The notes below the pieces were generated by a model. It worked only from the letters and a program-made list of their open reading frames with translations, was not told the origin of the DNA and did no database searches. A DNA stretch of 56,589 bases from Anaerolineae bacterium (GTDB lineage Bacteria; Chloroflexota; Anaerolineae; B4-G1). Positions 9,843-16,971 of the stretch are shown in pieces. The stretch is taken from assembly GCA_030612585.1 (NCBI GenBank), contig JAUWNP010000006.1, positions 1-56,589 on the forward strand. The letters run 5' to 3'. Both the position numbers and the translations under genes were made by a program. Each line of letters starts with the position of its first letter. Within the stretch, counting starts at the first letter, position 1.

Positions 9843-10664
9843 GTGCCCGAACTGACCATGGAGTGGAGCGAAGGCTGGCTGTGGCTGAGCGGATCACTGT
9901 TCCTGGCCGCCTTCTGGGCGAACCTGGCCTGGTTTTCCCGCCAATCCCGCTCTGGTATAGTGGATGAGTTCGTTACCCCCCTAATCGCTTGGCGCTTTTC
10001 CCCGTGGCTGCTCCAACTCCTCCGTCTGCTGTACTACATCGGCGTGCCCTTCGCGGCGCTCCTGTGGGGCCACGATGCAGTCGTCGGGCGGCTGTTGGGG
10101 CTACAGCATCTCGACTTGCCCGCGCTAGGTGACGAGGCGACCGGTGCTGCTGTGGCCACTAACTGGCTCGACTGGGCTTACGACATGGGATGGACAGCGA
10201 TGTTAGGTATCGGCGTTTGGGCACTGTTGGCACTGGCATGGTGGACCTACCGTCGATCTCTGATCACTGCCGATGAGGGAGGTGCAGTCGCCGGGGCCAA
10301 TGTGTCCGGTTGGGTGCTCCTGCGCGAGGCAGTCTATCACGAAGTACATTGGGCCTTCTACCGCAACGCGCCCACCCTCGCGTGGAGCGCATATTGGGGA
10401 GTCTGGGGTGGGCTGGCGTTGGTGGCGCTGGAGGCAACGCTCAATCCGGCCTGGCGCAAGGGCATGGCCGACCCACAGCAAGCCCCGGCCCAGTTGCTGC
10501 GCGGAACACTGGCCGTCGTCAGTGGTGTGCTATCCCTGCTGACTCAGAATCTGTGGCTGGCACTAACACTCCACTGGGGGATATCGTGGGGACTGGTCGC
10601 GCTAGTACGAATGCTCCCCCTGCGAGCCCGCAAGCCTGAACAAGCCGCCCTATGTGAGCCGTAG
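9843..10664 (+). CDS. Integral membrane protein, possibly a degenerate CPBP-type protease
   Basis: Hydrophobic protein of 273 residues starting at GTG four bases after the kinase stop, so translationally linked to it. It has about six membrane helices. The segment REAVYHEVHWAFYRNAP followed by a membrane region and LTLHWGISWG near the C-terminus resembles the spaced Glu/Arg and His motifs of CPBP (Abi) intramembrane proteases, but the canonical EExxxR is not intact (EVHWAFYR). This is a weak resemblance, not an assignment. The tight link suggests a role connected with the kinase's membrane signal. A conserved hypothetical call is safest. Confidence 0.6.
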   Translation: MPELTMEWSEGWLWLSGSLFLAAFWANLAWFSRQSRSGIVDEFVTPLIAWRFSPWLLQLLRLLYYIGVPFAALLWGHDAVVGRLLGLQHLDLPALGDEATGAAVATNWLDWAYDMGWTAMLGIGVWALLALAWWTYRRSLITADEGGAVAGANVSGWVLLREAVYHEVHWAFYRNAPTLAWSAYWGVWGGLALVALEATLNPAWRKGMADPQQAPAQLLRGTLAVVSGVLSLLTQNLWLALTLHWGISWGLVALVRMLPLRARKPEQAALCEP

Positions 10665-10683
10665 GACTAAAATGTAGGTAGCG

Positions 10684-10935
10684 TCAGGGCAACAGCAACG
10701 CCAGAGCAATCAGCAACGCCAACATCGCCACGGCGATGATACTAATGCGCTTGAGATCGTCAATGACATAGCGGTATTCCTCGCGCGGATCAGATACCTC
10801 CGGCACAGGCCGCGCCATGGCGGCAACCGAGGGAGCAATAGTCCCCTCGCCAACCCCTGGCTGTACCATCTGGGCTGGCGAAAGGCGCACTTGCCGGCCC
10901 TTCTTCCTGACACGACGTGACTTCTTTTTTGCCAT
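10684..10935 (-). CDS. Small basic tail-anchored membrane protein
   Basis: Protein of 83 residues with a strongly basic N-terminus (MAKKKSRRVRKKGRQVR), a short polar middle and one C-terminal membrane helix (ISIIAVAMLALLIALALLLP), giving a cytoplasmic N-terminus and C-terminal anchor. It lies downstream of the sortase gene on the same strand, separated by a purine-rich tandem repeat that begins at the sortase stop codon and carries GGAGAGA-type ribosome-binding potential. No family recognised. Confidence 0.6.
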   Translation of the reverse strand: MAKKKSRRVRKKGRQVRLSPAQMVQPGVGEGTIAPSVAAMARPVPEVSDPREEYRYVIDDLKRISIIAVAMLALLIALALLLP

Positions 10936-10936
10936 A

Positions 10937-10980
10937 CTCTCTCTCCTCTCTCCTCTCTCTCCTCTTCCCTTCCTCTCTCA
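10937..10980. repeat. Purine-rich tandem repeat starting at the sortase stop codon
   Basis: On the minus strand the sortase TGA is followed directly by GAGAGGA/AGGGAAG/AGGAGAG/AGAGGAG-type 7-base units up to the next gene's ATG. It probably also acts as that gene's Shine-Dalgarno region. Confidence 0.7.
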
Positions 10981-11961
10981 CGGCTGTAACTCGGCAATGA
11001 CGACAATGCGGTGCGTGTCAATCCCATACGGGTAACAAGAAATGAGTGTCAGCACCGGGCTGGAAGTAGGATACATCACGCCCACCTCTGTAGGCTCAAT
11101 GATGCGCTTCTGTGTGACAATGTAACGGTAGACCTGGCTGGCGGTGTGTACAAATATCTCGTCGTCCAGGTCAATGTCCGGCAGAGCGCGGAATATCTCG
11201 CCAAAGATGTCGTTGTGGGCCGAAATGACGCAGTTGCCGCTCTCACCTGGATTAACACTGCCGACGTGGTGACCGGCTCCCTGCTTGAGTGATTCCCAGT
11301 CGTCCCCCTCCACGACCGGGGCATCTACTGCGAGGGCAGGAATCTGGATGCGGATGGCCTGCTCTGGCCCCGGCGTGGGCATAGGCAGCGGCGTAATCGC
11401 CTCCACCAAGTCGCGCAGGTGGGCGGGAATCTCCTCGGGCACGGGACCCCCAGGCAAATCGGGCGACGTGTGGCCCCCTGGCAATACGACCACCCGGATA
11501 AGGGGGGTGGGCGTGGGAGTGGGCAGAATAGACAGTTGAGCCTGCTGGGCCTGGCTGGCCTCCTCGTTGATCTCGCGCAGCGTCGTCTGCAAACTGAATA
11601 GCACCAGAATCAACCCGGCCAGCACGGCCAACTCGATCACCAACAGGCTCTTATCGCGCAGCCAATCCCAGCGAATCCGGCGCTTCTTCCGCCTGGGCTT
11701 CTCCTCGGCAACCGGTTCATCCAGCGCATGAGCGCGGTACTGCGCTGTGGCCCCCGCGCCCTCAAAGCGCTGGTAGCCCGTCGGCAAGGGCAGGGGTTCA
11801 TGTTCGACCGGTTTTGGAGCCAGTGGATCAAAACCACCCGCCTCGGCCTCCTTGCCTAACTGGCGCAGACGCTCCAGCCGCGCCTCCCGCTTGCGGATGC
11901 GCAGAATCTCCTCAAGTTCCTCTATGGATAGTTCGTCAACCGCGCGACGATATTTCATCAT
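10978..11961 (-). CDS. Sortase (class D/E-like) transpeptidase
   Basis: Membrane-anchored Cys transpeptidase of 327 residues. It has a charged cytoplasmic N-terminus (about 110 residues, including a helical EELEEILRIRKREARLERLRQ-like region), one membrane helix (LLVIELAVLAGLILVLF), a proline-rich extracellular linker, and the sortase domain (about 200-325). The domain begins IRIQIPALAVDAPV and contains SAHND with catalytic His about 249, LISCYPYG with Cys about 309, and a downstream THRIVV with the Arg. No LPxTG-type substrate gene is seen next to it. In Chloroflexota, which often lack a classical outer membrane, such enzymes anchor surface proteins; the substrate is unknown. Confidence 0.88.
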   Translation of the reverse strand: MMKYRRAVDELSIEELEEILRIRKREARLERLRQLGKEAEAGGFDPLAPKPVEHEPLPLPTGYQRFEGAGATAQYRAHALDEPVAEEKPRRKKRRIRWDWLRDKSLLVIELAVLAGLILVLFSLQTTLREINEEASQAQQAQLSILPTPTPTPLIRVVVLPGGHTSPDLPGGPVPEEIPAHLRDLVEAITPLPMPTPGPEQAIRIQIPALAVDAPVVEGDDWESLKQGAGHHVGSVNPGESGNCVISAHNDIFGEIFRALPDIDLDDEIFVHTASQVYRYIVTQKRIIEPTEVGVMYPTSSPVLTLISCYPYGIDTHRIVVIAELQP

Positions 11962-12032
11962 AATCGCCTAGCGAAGCTGTGCCTCAAGCCGACAATCTGA
12001 ATGGAACGCAGATTCTCGCACTTTCTTCCAAA

Positions 12033-12785
12033 TCAAGACAAGAACCTGTCCAAGTCGTAGTTACCGCTATTAAACTCAACGAGTCTCACCCAATCTATCG
12101 CGCCTGTGCTATCACAGAAACTTTCAATGAACCCTTTTGTGAGCCTGTTTGTCACCCTACCCTTGTCTCTGTGAAATGCGTCATTGTGCTCTTTAGCTCT
12201 ATGCCCAATCGGTTCAATGATATCTGTGTACAAGTCCTTGTTTTCGCTAATCAGATACCAGAAGTTCTGACCAACAACTTTCAGATAGCCTCGCAGATAA
12301 CTCGTTCTTGTTTTTCCATAGCAAATGCCTAAAACTGACTGAATGTTTGCACCATGTCGTGACTGCTTAACTCTAATAACGGCTTTCTGCAAATCTTCAG
12401 CGAGTTTGCTTTGCTGAGAACTGTTTCCCCAACTGGTCCCTGACTTTACCGAGACAATGTAGTAGATGCCCCTGTTCTCGAATTCCAAATCAACTCCTGG
12501 TGCCGTTGATTTATGCCCATTGCAGGTCTGGCTCGCGACAAAGATAGCCAAATCTTCCAGAAAATCACCGAACAGTTTCTCTTCGGACGACGAGAGAAAA
12601 GCATCAAGTAAGCCACTTATCAAGTCTCCAGCAGTAGTGATGTTTTTGGCTCTGAATAGATATGGGTTTTTCTTGAGTAACTTCCTCAGTTTCAACTGTT
12701 CCAATGACTTAAGCCTTCTCTGATGGAAATCCACTATGTTCTCGCTGGCGTAGGCTCCGACCACATCAAGGTCCAGTTTACTCAT
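12033..12785 (-). CDS. Type II restriction endonuclease, PmeII-like
   Basis: Restriction partner of the adjacent DNA methyltransferase; 250 residues. A PD-(D/E)xK-like core is visible: a Glu-rich helix (EEKLFGDFLEDLAIFVA), then GVDLEFENRGIYYIVSVKSG, with Asp and the ExK-type VKSG, followed by TSWGNSSQQSKL, a pattern I associate with PmeII-family enzymes. The methyltransferase stop and this gene's start overlap by four bases (ATGA), so expression is coupled with the methylase first. The base composition is clearly richer in A+T than the flanking genes, which suggests horizontal acquisition. The recognition site cannot be read from sequence. Confidence 0.8.
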   Translation of the reverse strand: MSKLDLDVVGAYASENIVDFHQRRLKSLEQLKLRKLLKKNPYLFRAKNITTAGDLISGLLDAFLSSSEEKLFGDFLEDLAIFVASQTCNGHKSTAPGVDLEFENRGIYYIVSVKSGTSWGNSSQQSKLAEDLQKAVIRVKQSRHGANIQSVLGICYGKTRTSYLRGYLKVVGQNFWYLISENKDLYTDIIEPIGHRAKEHNDAFHRDKGRVTNRLTKGFIESFCDSTGAIDWVRLVEFNSGNYDLDRFLS

Positions 12786-13642
12786 TGCACCCTCCTCGTT
12801 TCGTAGGTTTCAGATATCTCCAATAACAGTGGTTGTTTCTGCACAAGCCTTTCCATTGCAATTTGGCAGTATTCTCCATTGATGTCAATGCCCACATATC
12901 TACGTCCAAGTTCCTTCGCGGCTACAGCCGTTGTTCCAGAACCAATAAATGGGTCTAGAACCACATCTCCTGGCTGCGTGAATAGTCTGATAAACCAAAT
13001 CGGTAGAGCTACAGGAAAAACTGCGCTATGCTTTCGATTTGAGCACTCTGTAGCCATGTGAATAACGTTTGTTGGATACACCCTGCTACGCCCAATCCAT
13101 TTAGAGACATTCTTTCCAAACCCACTCCCAACTTTTGATTCATCTCTGATTTTGTCCGTTTCACTTAGGCTAGCAAGACGATCCTTAGCCCAATCTCCAA
13201 CAGGCACCATGACTGCTTCTTGATACATATTGAATTTCCGTTGTTTGTTGAATTGAAGAAGTCTTTCCCAGGAATCACGAAAACGGTTAGGCCACTTACC
13301 CGGATAACAGTTCTTTTTGTGCCAGACAAATTCCTCGGTCCACAACCAGCCCTGCTCTCTCAACCCCAATATCAACTCAATGACATATGTATGACGCTCA
13401 CCATCAACAACACGCTCTTTTATGTTCAAAACGAAAGTGCCAGTGGGCTTCAAGACACGCAAAAATTGCTTTGATTTTGACAAGAACCAATCAACGTATT
13501 CATCGGGTTTGATACCGCCATAAGTTCTCTTTCTCTGGTCCGCGTATGGTGGTGAAGTGAAAACCAGGTCAATAGAGTTATCTGGAAACTCCTTCAGGAC
13601 TTTTTCACAATCACCGTGAATAATCTTGTCTACAAAATCCAT
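12782..13642 (-). CDS. DNA methyltransferase of a type II restriction-modification system (beta class, TSPPY)
   Basis: SAM-dependent modification methylase of 286 residues. The catalytic motif TSPPYADQRKRTYGG (about residues 27-41) precedes the SAM motif VLDPFIGSGTTAVAAKELGR near 230, the beta-class order. S-P-P-Y favours N4-cytosine, but N6-adenine is possible. ATG 13642 is chosen because AGGAGG lies 6 bases upstream; a TTG 15 bases further up is less likely. A promoter (TTGACT-17-TATACT) lies at 13711-13683. It is the first gene of the two-gene system and, like its partner, is A+T-rich compared with neighbours. Confidence 0.9.
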   Translation of the reverse strand: MDFVDKIIHGDCEKVLKEFPDNSIDLVFTSPPYADQRKRTYGGIKPDEYVDWFLSKSKQFLRVLKPTGTFVLNIKERVVDGERHTYVIELILGLREQGWLWTEEFVWHKKNCYPGKWPNRFRDSWERLLQFNKQRKFNMYQEAVMVPVGDWAKDRLASLSETDKIRDESKVGSGFGKNVSKWIGRSRVYPTNVIHMATECSNRKHSAVFPVALPIWFIRLFTQPGDVVLDPFIGSGTTAVAAKELGRRYVGIDINGEYCQIAMERLVQKQPLLLEISETYETRRVQ

Positions 13643-13682
13643 CCCCAGCCTCCTCAATAACCAGAACGACTGTTCGTACTAC

Positions 13683-13711
13683 AAGTATACTCAAACCAAA
13701 AAGGATAGTCA
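13683..13711 (-). promoter_or_regulatory. Promoter of the restriction-modification pair (TTGACT-17-TATACT)
   Basis: Minus strand TTGACT (13711-13706) and TATACT (13688-13683) with a 17-base spacer, about 40 bases before the methylase ATG. Confidence 0.75.
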
Positions 13712-13753
13712 AGGATGACAATCAGCCAGCATGGTGTCAGGCAGCACGCCCAA

Positions 13754-14563
13754 CTAACGCAGAACATCCACGCTCGCCACCGCGAACACCTCTCGCTCGA
13801 AGAACCAGCAGAAGGGTGGCCAACTGAACAGAATGTGACGGGCAACCTGGAACACCCAGCTCTCCCGCCGGTTCTGCGGGGGCGTGTCCAGCCACACCTG
13901 AGCGCGGAACCCCGCTCGCCGCAGCACCCGCCGGAGGCTAGCCGCGCTCTGTTCATTCACGTGTACGTCGAGATTGGCCGGGATGGTGGCGCGGGGGTCT
14001 TTTGGATATCTCGCCCCCTGCCTCATCAGCGTGCGCACCAACCGCACCAGCGGGTAAGCGTACCGGTCGTACCAGACATTGGGAGCGGTGTGGATGATGA
14101 GCCGGCCATCGGGCCGCAGCACGCGCCGCGCCTCCGCCAACGCCTGATCCAGTTCCCACGGGTGAAGGTGCTCGACCAGATCAAACATCAGCACGCGATC
14201 GAAACAGGCAGCGGGAAAGGGCAACCGCTTGGCGTTAGCCTGATAGACACCCATAACACCCCGTGTCTCCTCATCGGCCATTGCCACTTCCCACGCCATA
14301 CGCAACGCCACAGGCGCGTAATCCACCCCGCAGGCCTGCGCTCCCAGCCGCGCACAGTGGCGCAGAATCTCACCCCGCCCGCAGCCGACGTCGAGCACCC
14401 GCATGCCGGGTGCGACCTCGGCCACCTCAAAGGCCTGGCTCAACCGGCGCGAAAGATGCGCTCCTTCGCTGGCGATGAACTCTGTGTACCCCTCGCAAGA
14501 ACCTAAGAAATACGCCTCGTCATACCGCTCAGGGCAAACCGGTCGCATCTGCTCCACTCCCAA
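13754..14563 (-). CDS. Class I SAM-dependent methyltransferase (type 11)
   Basis: Predicted small-molecule or lipid/sugar methyltransferase, 269 residues. The SAM-binding motif I is VLDVGCGRGEILRH (about 57-70), followed by GVDYAPVALRMA, NAKRLPFPAACFDRVLMFDLVEHL (motif II/III, Methyltransf_11 type) and LRPDGRLIIHTAPN. A C-terminal extension of about 90 residues has some hydrophobic character (ILFSWPPFCWFF). TTG at 14563 preceded by GGAG is taken as start. A promoter (TTGACG-17-TATAAT) overlaps the 3' end of murJ. The substrate is unknown. Confidence 0.8.
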   Translation of the reverse strand: MGVEQMRPVCPERYDEAYFLGSCEGYTEFIASEGAHLSRRLSQAFEVAEVAPGMRVLDVGCGRGEILRHCARLGAQACGVDYAPVALRMAWEVAMADEETRGVMGVYQANAKRLPFPAACFDRVLMFDLVEHLHPWELDQALAEARRVLRPDGRLIIHTAPNVWYDRYAYPLVRLVRTLMRQGARYPKDPRATIPANLDVHVNEQSAASLRRVLRRAGFRAQVWLDTPPQNRRESWVFQVARHILFSWPPFCWFFEREVFAVASVDVLR

Positions 14564-14637
14564 CGCATCTTCTCCTACGAACCCTCAGCAAAGGTTCAGC
14601 CTCTCATCCATGTACATATCACGTTTCACGTATCGGC

Positions 14638-14666
14638 ATTATAATCTACCGTCCAGGCCCCGTCAA
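14638..14666 (-). promoter_or_regulatory. Promoter of the methyltransferase gene (TTGACG-17-TATAAT)
   Basis: Minus strand TTGACG (14666-14661) and TATAAT (14643-14638) with 17 bases between. The -35 and spacer lie inside the last codons of murJ. Confidence 0.65.
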
Positions 14667-16241
14667 GCGCCGGCCCCACTCTAGTAAAGCCCGTCCCAAC
14701 AGGCCAACCTCCTCCACCCGCAGAAGGACTGCCAACACGCCGTAGATAGCGGCCCCCGCGAGCCCACCTCCCCCTACCAGCAACGCCTCGCCTACCAACC
14801 CGGCTGGCACAACCCGCGCCATCCCCTCCACCACCAGGTGGACCGCGCCACCCATCACAGCCGAGGCGACGGCCACCCTGAACACAAGCCCCCACATCCC
14901 GTGTCCCGACAGGCCACCCATGCGGTGTTGCAGAAGAACGAGCATAATCAGTGCGTGGGCCACCAACTTGAGCGAGTTCGCCAAGATCAGGCCGTTCAGC
15001 GTAAGGGACACGACGAGCATCGGGGCCAGGGCCAGAATGATGTATAAGATCACCGTCGCCACGCCCACCAGCGCTGGCGTCCAGGTGTCCTTGCGGGCAT
15101 AGAAGGCGAAGATCAGCGGTTGATCCACAGCGGCGAAGATCAGCCCCACCAGGTGGCAGCGCAACGCCGCGACCGTCGCCAGTGTATCGGCGGGCGTGAA
15201 ACCCCCATGCTCGAAGACCAGCGCAACGATGGGAGTCGCCAGTACCCACAGGCCGACCGTCGCCGGGATAGTTAGTGCCAGCACCAGCCGCAGACCACGC
15301 GCCAGCGTATCCTTGAAAAGGCCGGACCGTCCGCCGGTCGCCTGGCGGGAGAGCGTAGGCAAGATAGCGATGGAGACGGCGGTGGCGATCAGCCCCAGGG
15401 GAAACTGGATAAGCGTGGCTGAGTACCTCATCCAGTTGATGCTTCGATCACCTGTGCGGGAGGCCAGGTTATAACTGAGTGCCACGGCCGACTGATCCAC
15501 CATCAATCCAAGGAAAATAGGGACGTAGAGACGCATGATGCGACGTAGAGCCGGGTGACTCAGATCGAGCGCGAAGCGCCACCGGACATCACGCAGGCCA
15601 GGCCACTGGAGCACAATCTGAAGTATGCTTCCCACCAGCAGCCCAACCGCCAGGCTGGCCACACCCCATCGCTTGCTCAGCAACAACGCGGCGACGACGA
15701 CAGCCGCGTTAAAGGCGGCTGCGGTAAAGGCCGGGAAGGCAAAACGCTTGAGTGCGTAGAGCGTCCCTGAGACGACGCCAGCCAGATTGAGGAAAAGCAC
15801 TGCCGGCACGCAGATGCGTAACAGTCGGGTCGCCAGAGCCTGAAGATCGGGGGTCAGGCCGCCTCCCAGCAGCCAGACGACCTGAGGGGCCAGCACTTCC
15901 GCCAGCAGGACAAAGACAGAGAGAGCGACGACGACCAGGCTGAGAAGCCTGCCCAACAGATGCCACAGTTCGGCGCGGCGCTCGGGGGCAGTGTAATCGG
16001 AGAGGACAGGCACCAGCGCCGCATTGCTCATCCCACCTACAAGGAGGTCATAGATCATCGTGGGGACAAGGGCAGCCACCTCGTAGGCGCTCAGTGAGCC
16101 GGCGGCACCAAAGAGATTGGCCTTGACCGTATCGCGCACAACCCCCAGCACTCGACTGGCGATGTTTCCCAGCGCGATAATCCCGGCTGCCTGCGCAACC
16201 TCCACCTCTCGCTGGAACGCCGTTTCCTGCGTTTCGTCCAA
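14646..16241 (-). CDS. murJ: Lipid II flippase MurJ (MviN family)
   Basis: Flips lipid-linked peptidoglycan precursor across the cytoplasmic membrane. About 531 residues with some 14 membrane helices. The N-terminal GIIALGNIASRVLGVVRDTVKANLFG is the family signature (ALG-N-SR-LG-VRD), and ADSYEVAAL-like and DLLVGGMSNAALVPVLSDY segments follow. Start uncertain: TTG 16241 has GGGAGG 6 bases upstream, while a longer frame opens at TTG 16283. A promoter (TTGTAG-17-TAGAAT) lies at 16330-16302. Diverges from rpsO. Confidence 0.9.
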   Translation of the reverse strand: MDETQETAFQREVEVAQAAGIIALGNIASRVLGVVRDTVKANLFGAAGSLSAYEVAALVPTMIYDLLVGGMSNAALVPVLSDYTAPERRAELWHLLGRLLSLVVVALSVFVLLAEVLAPQVVWLLGGGLTPDLQALATRLLRICVPAVLFLNLAGVVSGTLYALKRFAFPAFTAAAFNAAVVVAALLLSKRWGVASLAVGLLVGSILQIVLQWPGLRDVRWRFALDLSHPALRRIMRLYVPIFLGLMVDQSAVALSYNLASRTGDRSINWMRYSATLIQFPLGLIATAVSIAILPTLSRQATGGRSGLFKDTLARGLRLVLALTIPATVGLWVLATPIVALVFEHGGFTPADTLATVAALRCHLVGLIFAAVDQPLIFAFYARKDTWTPALVGVATVILYIILALAPMLVVSLTLNGLILANSLKLVAHALIMLVLLQHRMGGLSGHGMWGLVFRVAVASAVMGGAVHLVVEGMARVVPAGLVGEALLVGGGGLAGAAIYGVLAVLLRVEEVGLLGRALLEWGRRLTGPGR

Positions 16242-16301
16242 CCCATTCCTCCCATCTCGTGGGCGAAAGTTATCACCAATCAACTTCGACCCAAGTACGC
16301 C

Positions 16302-16330
16302 ATTCTACCGCGATTCGGGAAGAACTACAA
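16302..16330 (-). promoter_or_regulatory. Putative murJ promoter (TTGTAG-17-TAGAAT)
   Basis: Minus strand TTGTAG (16330-16325), 17-base spacer, TAGAAT (16307-16302), 60 bases upstream of the proposed murJ start. Confidence 0.5.
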
Positions 16331-16348
16331 ACATTGGCCGACAGCCTC

Positions 16349-16376
16349 TAATTGCTGACTGCTGACTGCTCACTGT
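16349..16376. repeat. Tandem 7-base repeat (TGACTGC)
   Basis: Four units TAATTGC/TGACTGC/TGACTGC/TCACTGT between the divergent murJ and rpsO promoters. It is the same family (reverse complement GCAGTCA) as the repeat at the MFS gene end (36784-36822). Confidence 0.75.
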
Positions 16377-16390
16377 TGCTTTGTGCCAGT

Positions 16391-16419
16391 TTGCGCGTGG
16401 GGCCGAATCGTGGTAAAAT
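16391..16419 (+). promoter_or_regulatory. rpsO promoter (TTGCGC-17-TAAAAT)
   Basis: TTGCGC at 16391-16396 and TAAAAT at 16414-16419, 17 bases apart, about 60 bases before the rpsO start. Confidence 0.7.
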
Positions 16420-16479
16420 AACCCTGCGAGACTGGGTAGGGTGTACGCTGAGCCCTGCCCGTGCGTAAAGGAGGAAACG

Positions 16480-16749
16480 GTGCCGTTGAGTAAGAATGAG
16501 AAAGAAACCATCATCCAGGAGTACGCCCGTGCGCCCAACGATACCGGCTCACCGGAAGTACAGATTGCGTTGTTGACCACCCGCATCCATCAACTGACGG
16601 AACACCTGAAGACACATAAGCACGATGAGCACTCCCGGCGTGGCCTGCTCAAGATGGTTGGCCAACGCCGGCGTCATTTGACCTATCTCAGTTGCAAAGA
16701 CCCCGAACGCTATAAGGAGATCATCCAGCGACTCGGGCTGCGCAGGTAG
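16480..16749 (+). CDS. rpsO: 30S ribosomal protein S15
   Basis: Primary 16S rRNA-binding protein of the small subunit platform. The 89 residues are full family length, with signature segments [30 protein letters not shown] and RRRHLTYL, ending [13 protein letters not shown]. Start is GTG at 16480 after a strong AAGGAGG (16468-16474). It is followed by two hairpins and then pnp, the same rpsO-pnp order known from many bacteria. Confidence 0.97.
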   Translation: MPLSKNEKETIIQEYARAPNDTGSPEVQIALLTTRIHQLTEHLKTHKHDEHSRRGLLKMVGQRRRHLTYLSCKDPERYKEIIQRLGLRR

Positions 16750-16772
16750 CACAACATCAGGCAGGTCAATCG

Positions 16773-16812
16773 AACGAGTAGATGCGGGAGAGAGTATGCC
16801 CATCTACTCGTT
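16773..16812 (+). terminator. Hairpin downstream of rpsO
   Basis: AACGAGTAGATG (16773-16784) pairs perfectly with CATCTACTCGTT (16801-16812). There is no long U tract, so it may be an attenuating or mRNA-end-stabilising hairpin and not a full terminator. Confidence 0.6.
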
Positions 16813-16848
16813 TGACGTATTCTCTGAAAAATAAACCATCTTATCTTA

Positions 16849-16953
16849 TGAGGTCCGGCGCCAGGTCCAGGAATTGGGGGGTGTCTCGTAGCCTAATGGC
16901 GAGCGACTCACTACGAGATACCCCCCAGTCCCTGACCTCCGCGCCTGGCCTCA
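16849..16953 (+). promoter_or_regulatory. Long imperfect hairpin in the pnp leader, possible RNase III/PNPase autoregulation site
   Basis: The inner stem 16876-16891 with 16911-16926 is 16 bp, perfect apart from one G-U, with a 19-base loop. The outer arms, TGAGGTCCGGCGCCAGG from 16849 and the mirrored CGCGCCTGGCCTCA ending at 16953, are also largely complementary, giving a roughly 40-bp irregular stem. It ends 5 bases before the pnp Shine-Dalgarno (GGAGGT, 16959-16964). In E. coli, pnp is autoregulated through an RNase III-cut leader hairpin; a similar role is inference. Confidence 0.7.
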
Positions 16954-16971
16954 AACACGGAGGTGTAAAAA

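Noticed and set aside
12033..13642. Prophage or integrative element around the restriction-modification genes
   Set aside because: No integrase, attachment repeats or phage genes are visible; only the two-gene island is A+T-rich.
13715..14506. Plus-strand frame opposite the methyltransferase at 13.8-14.6 kb
   Set aside because: No family features, and it lies over clear SAM-binding motifs of the minus-strand gene.
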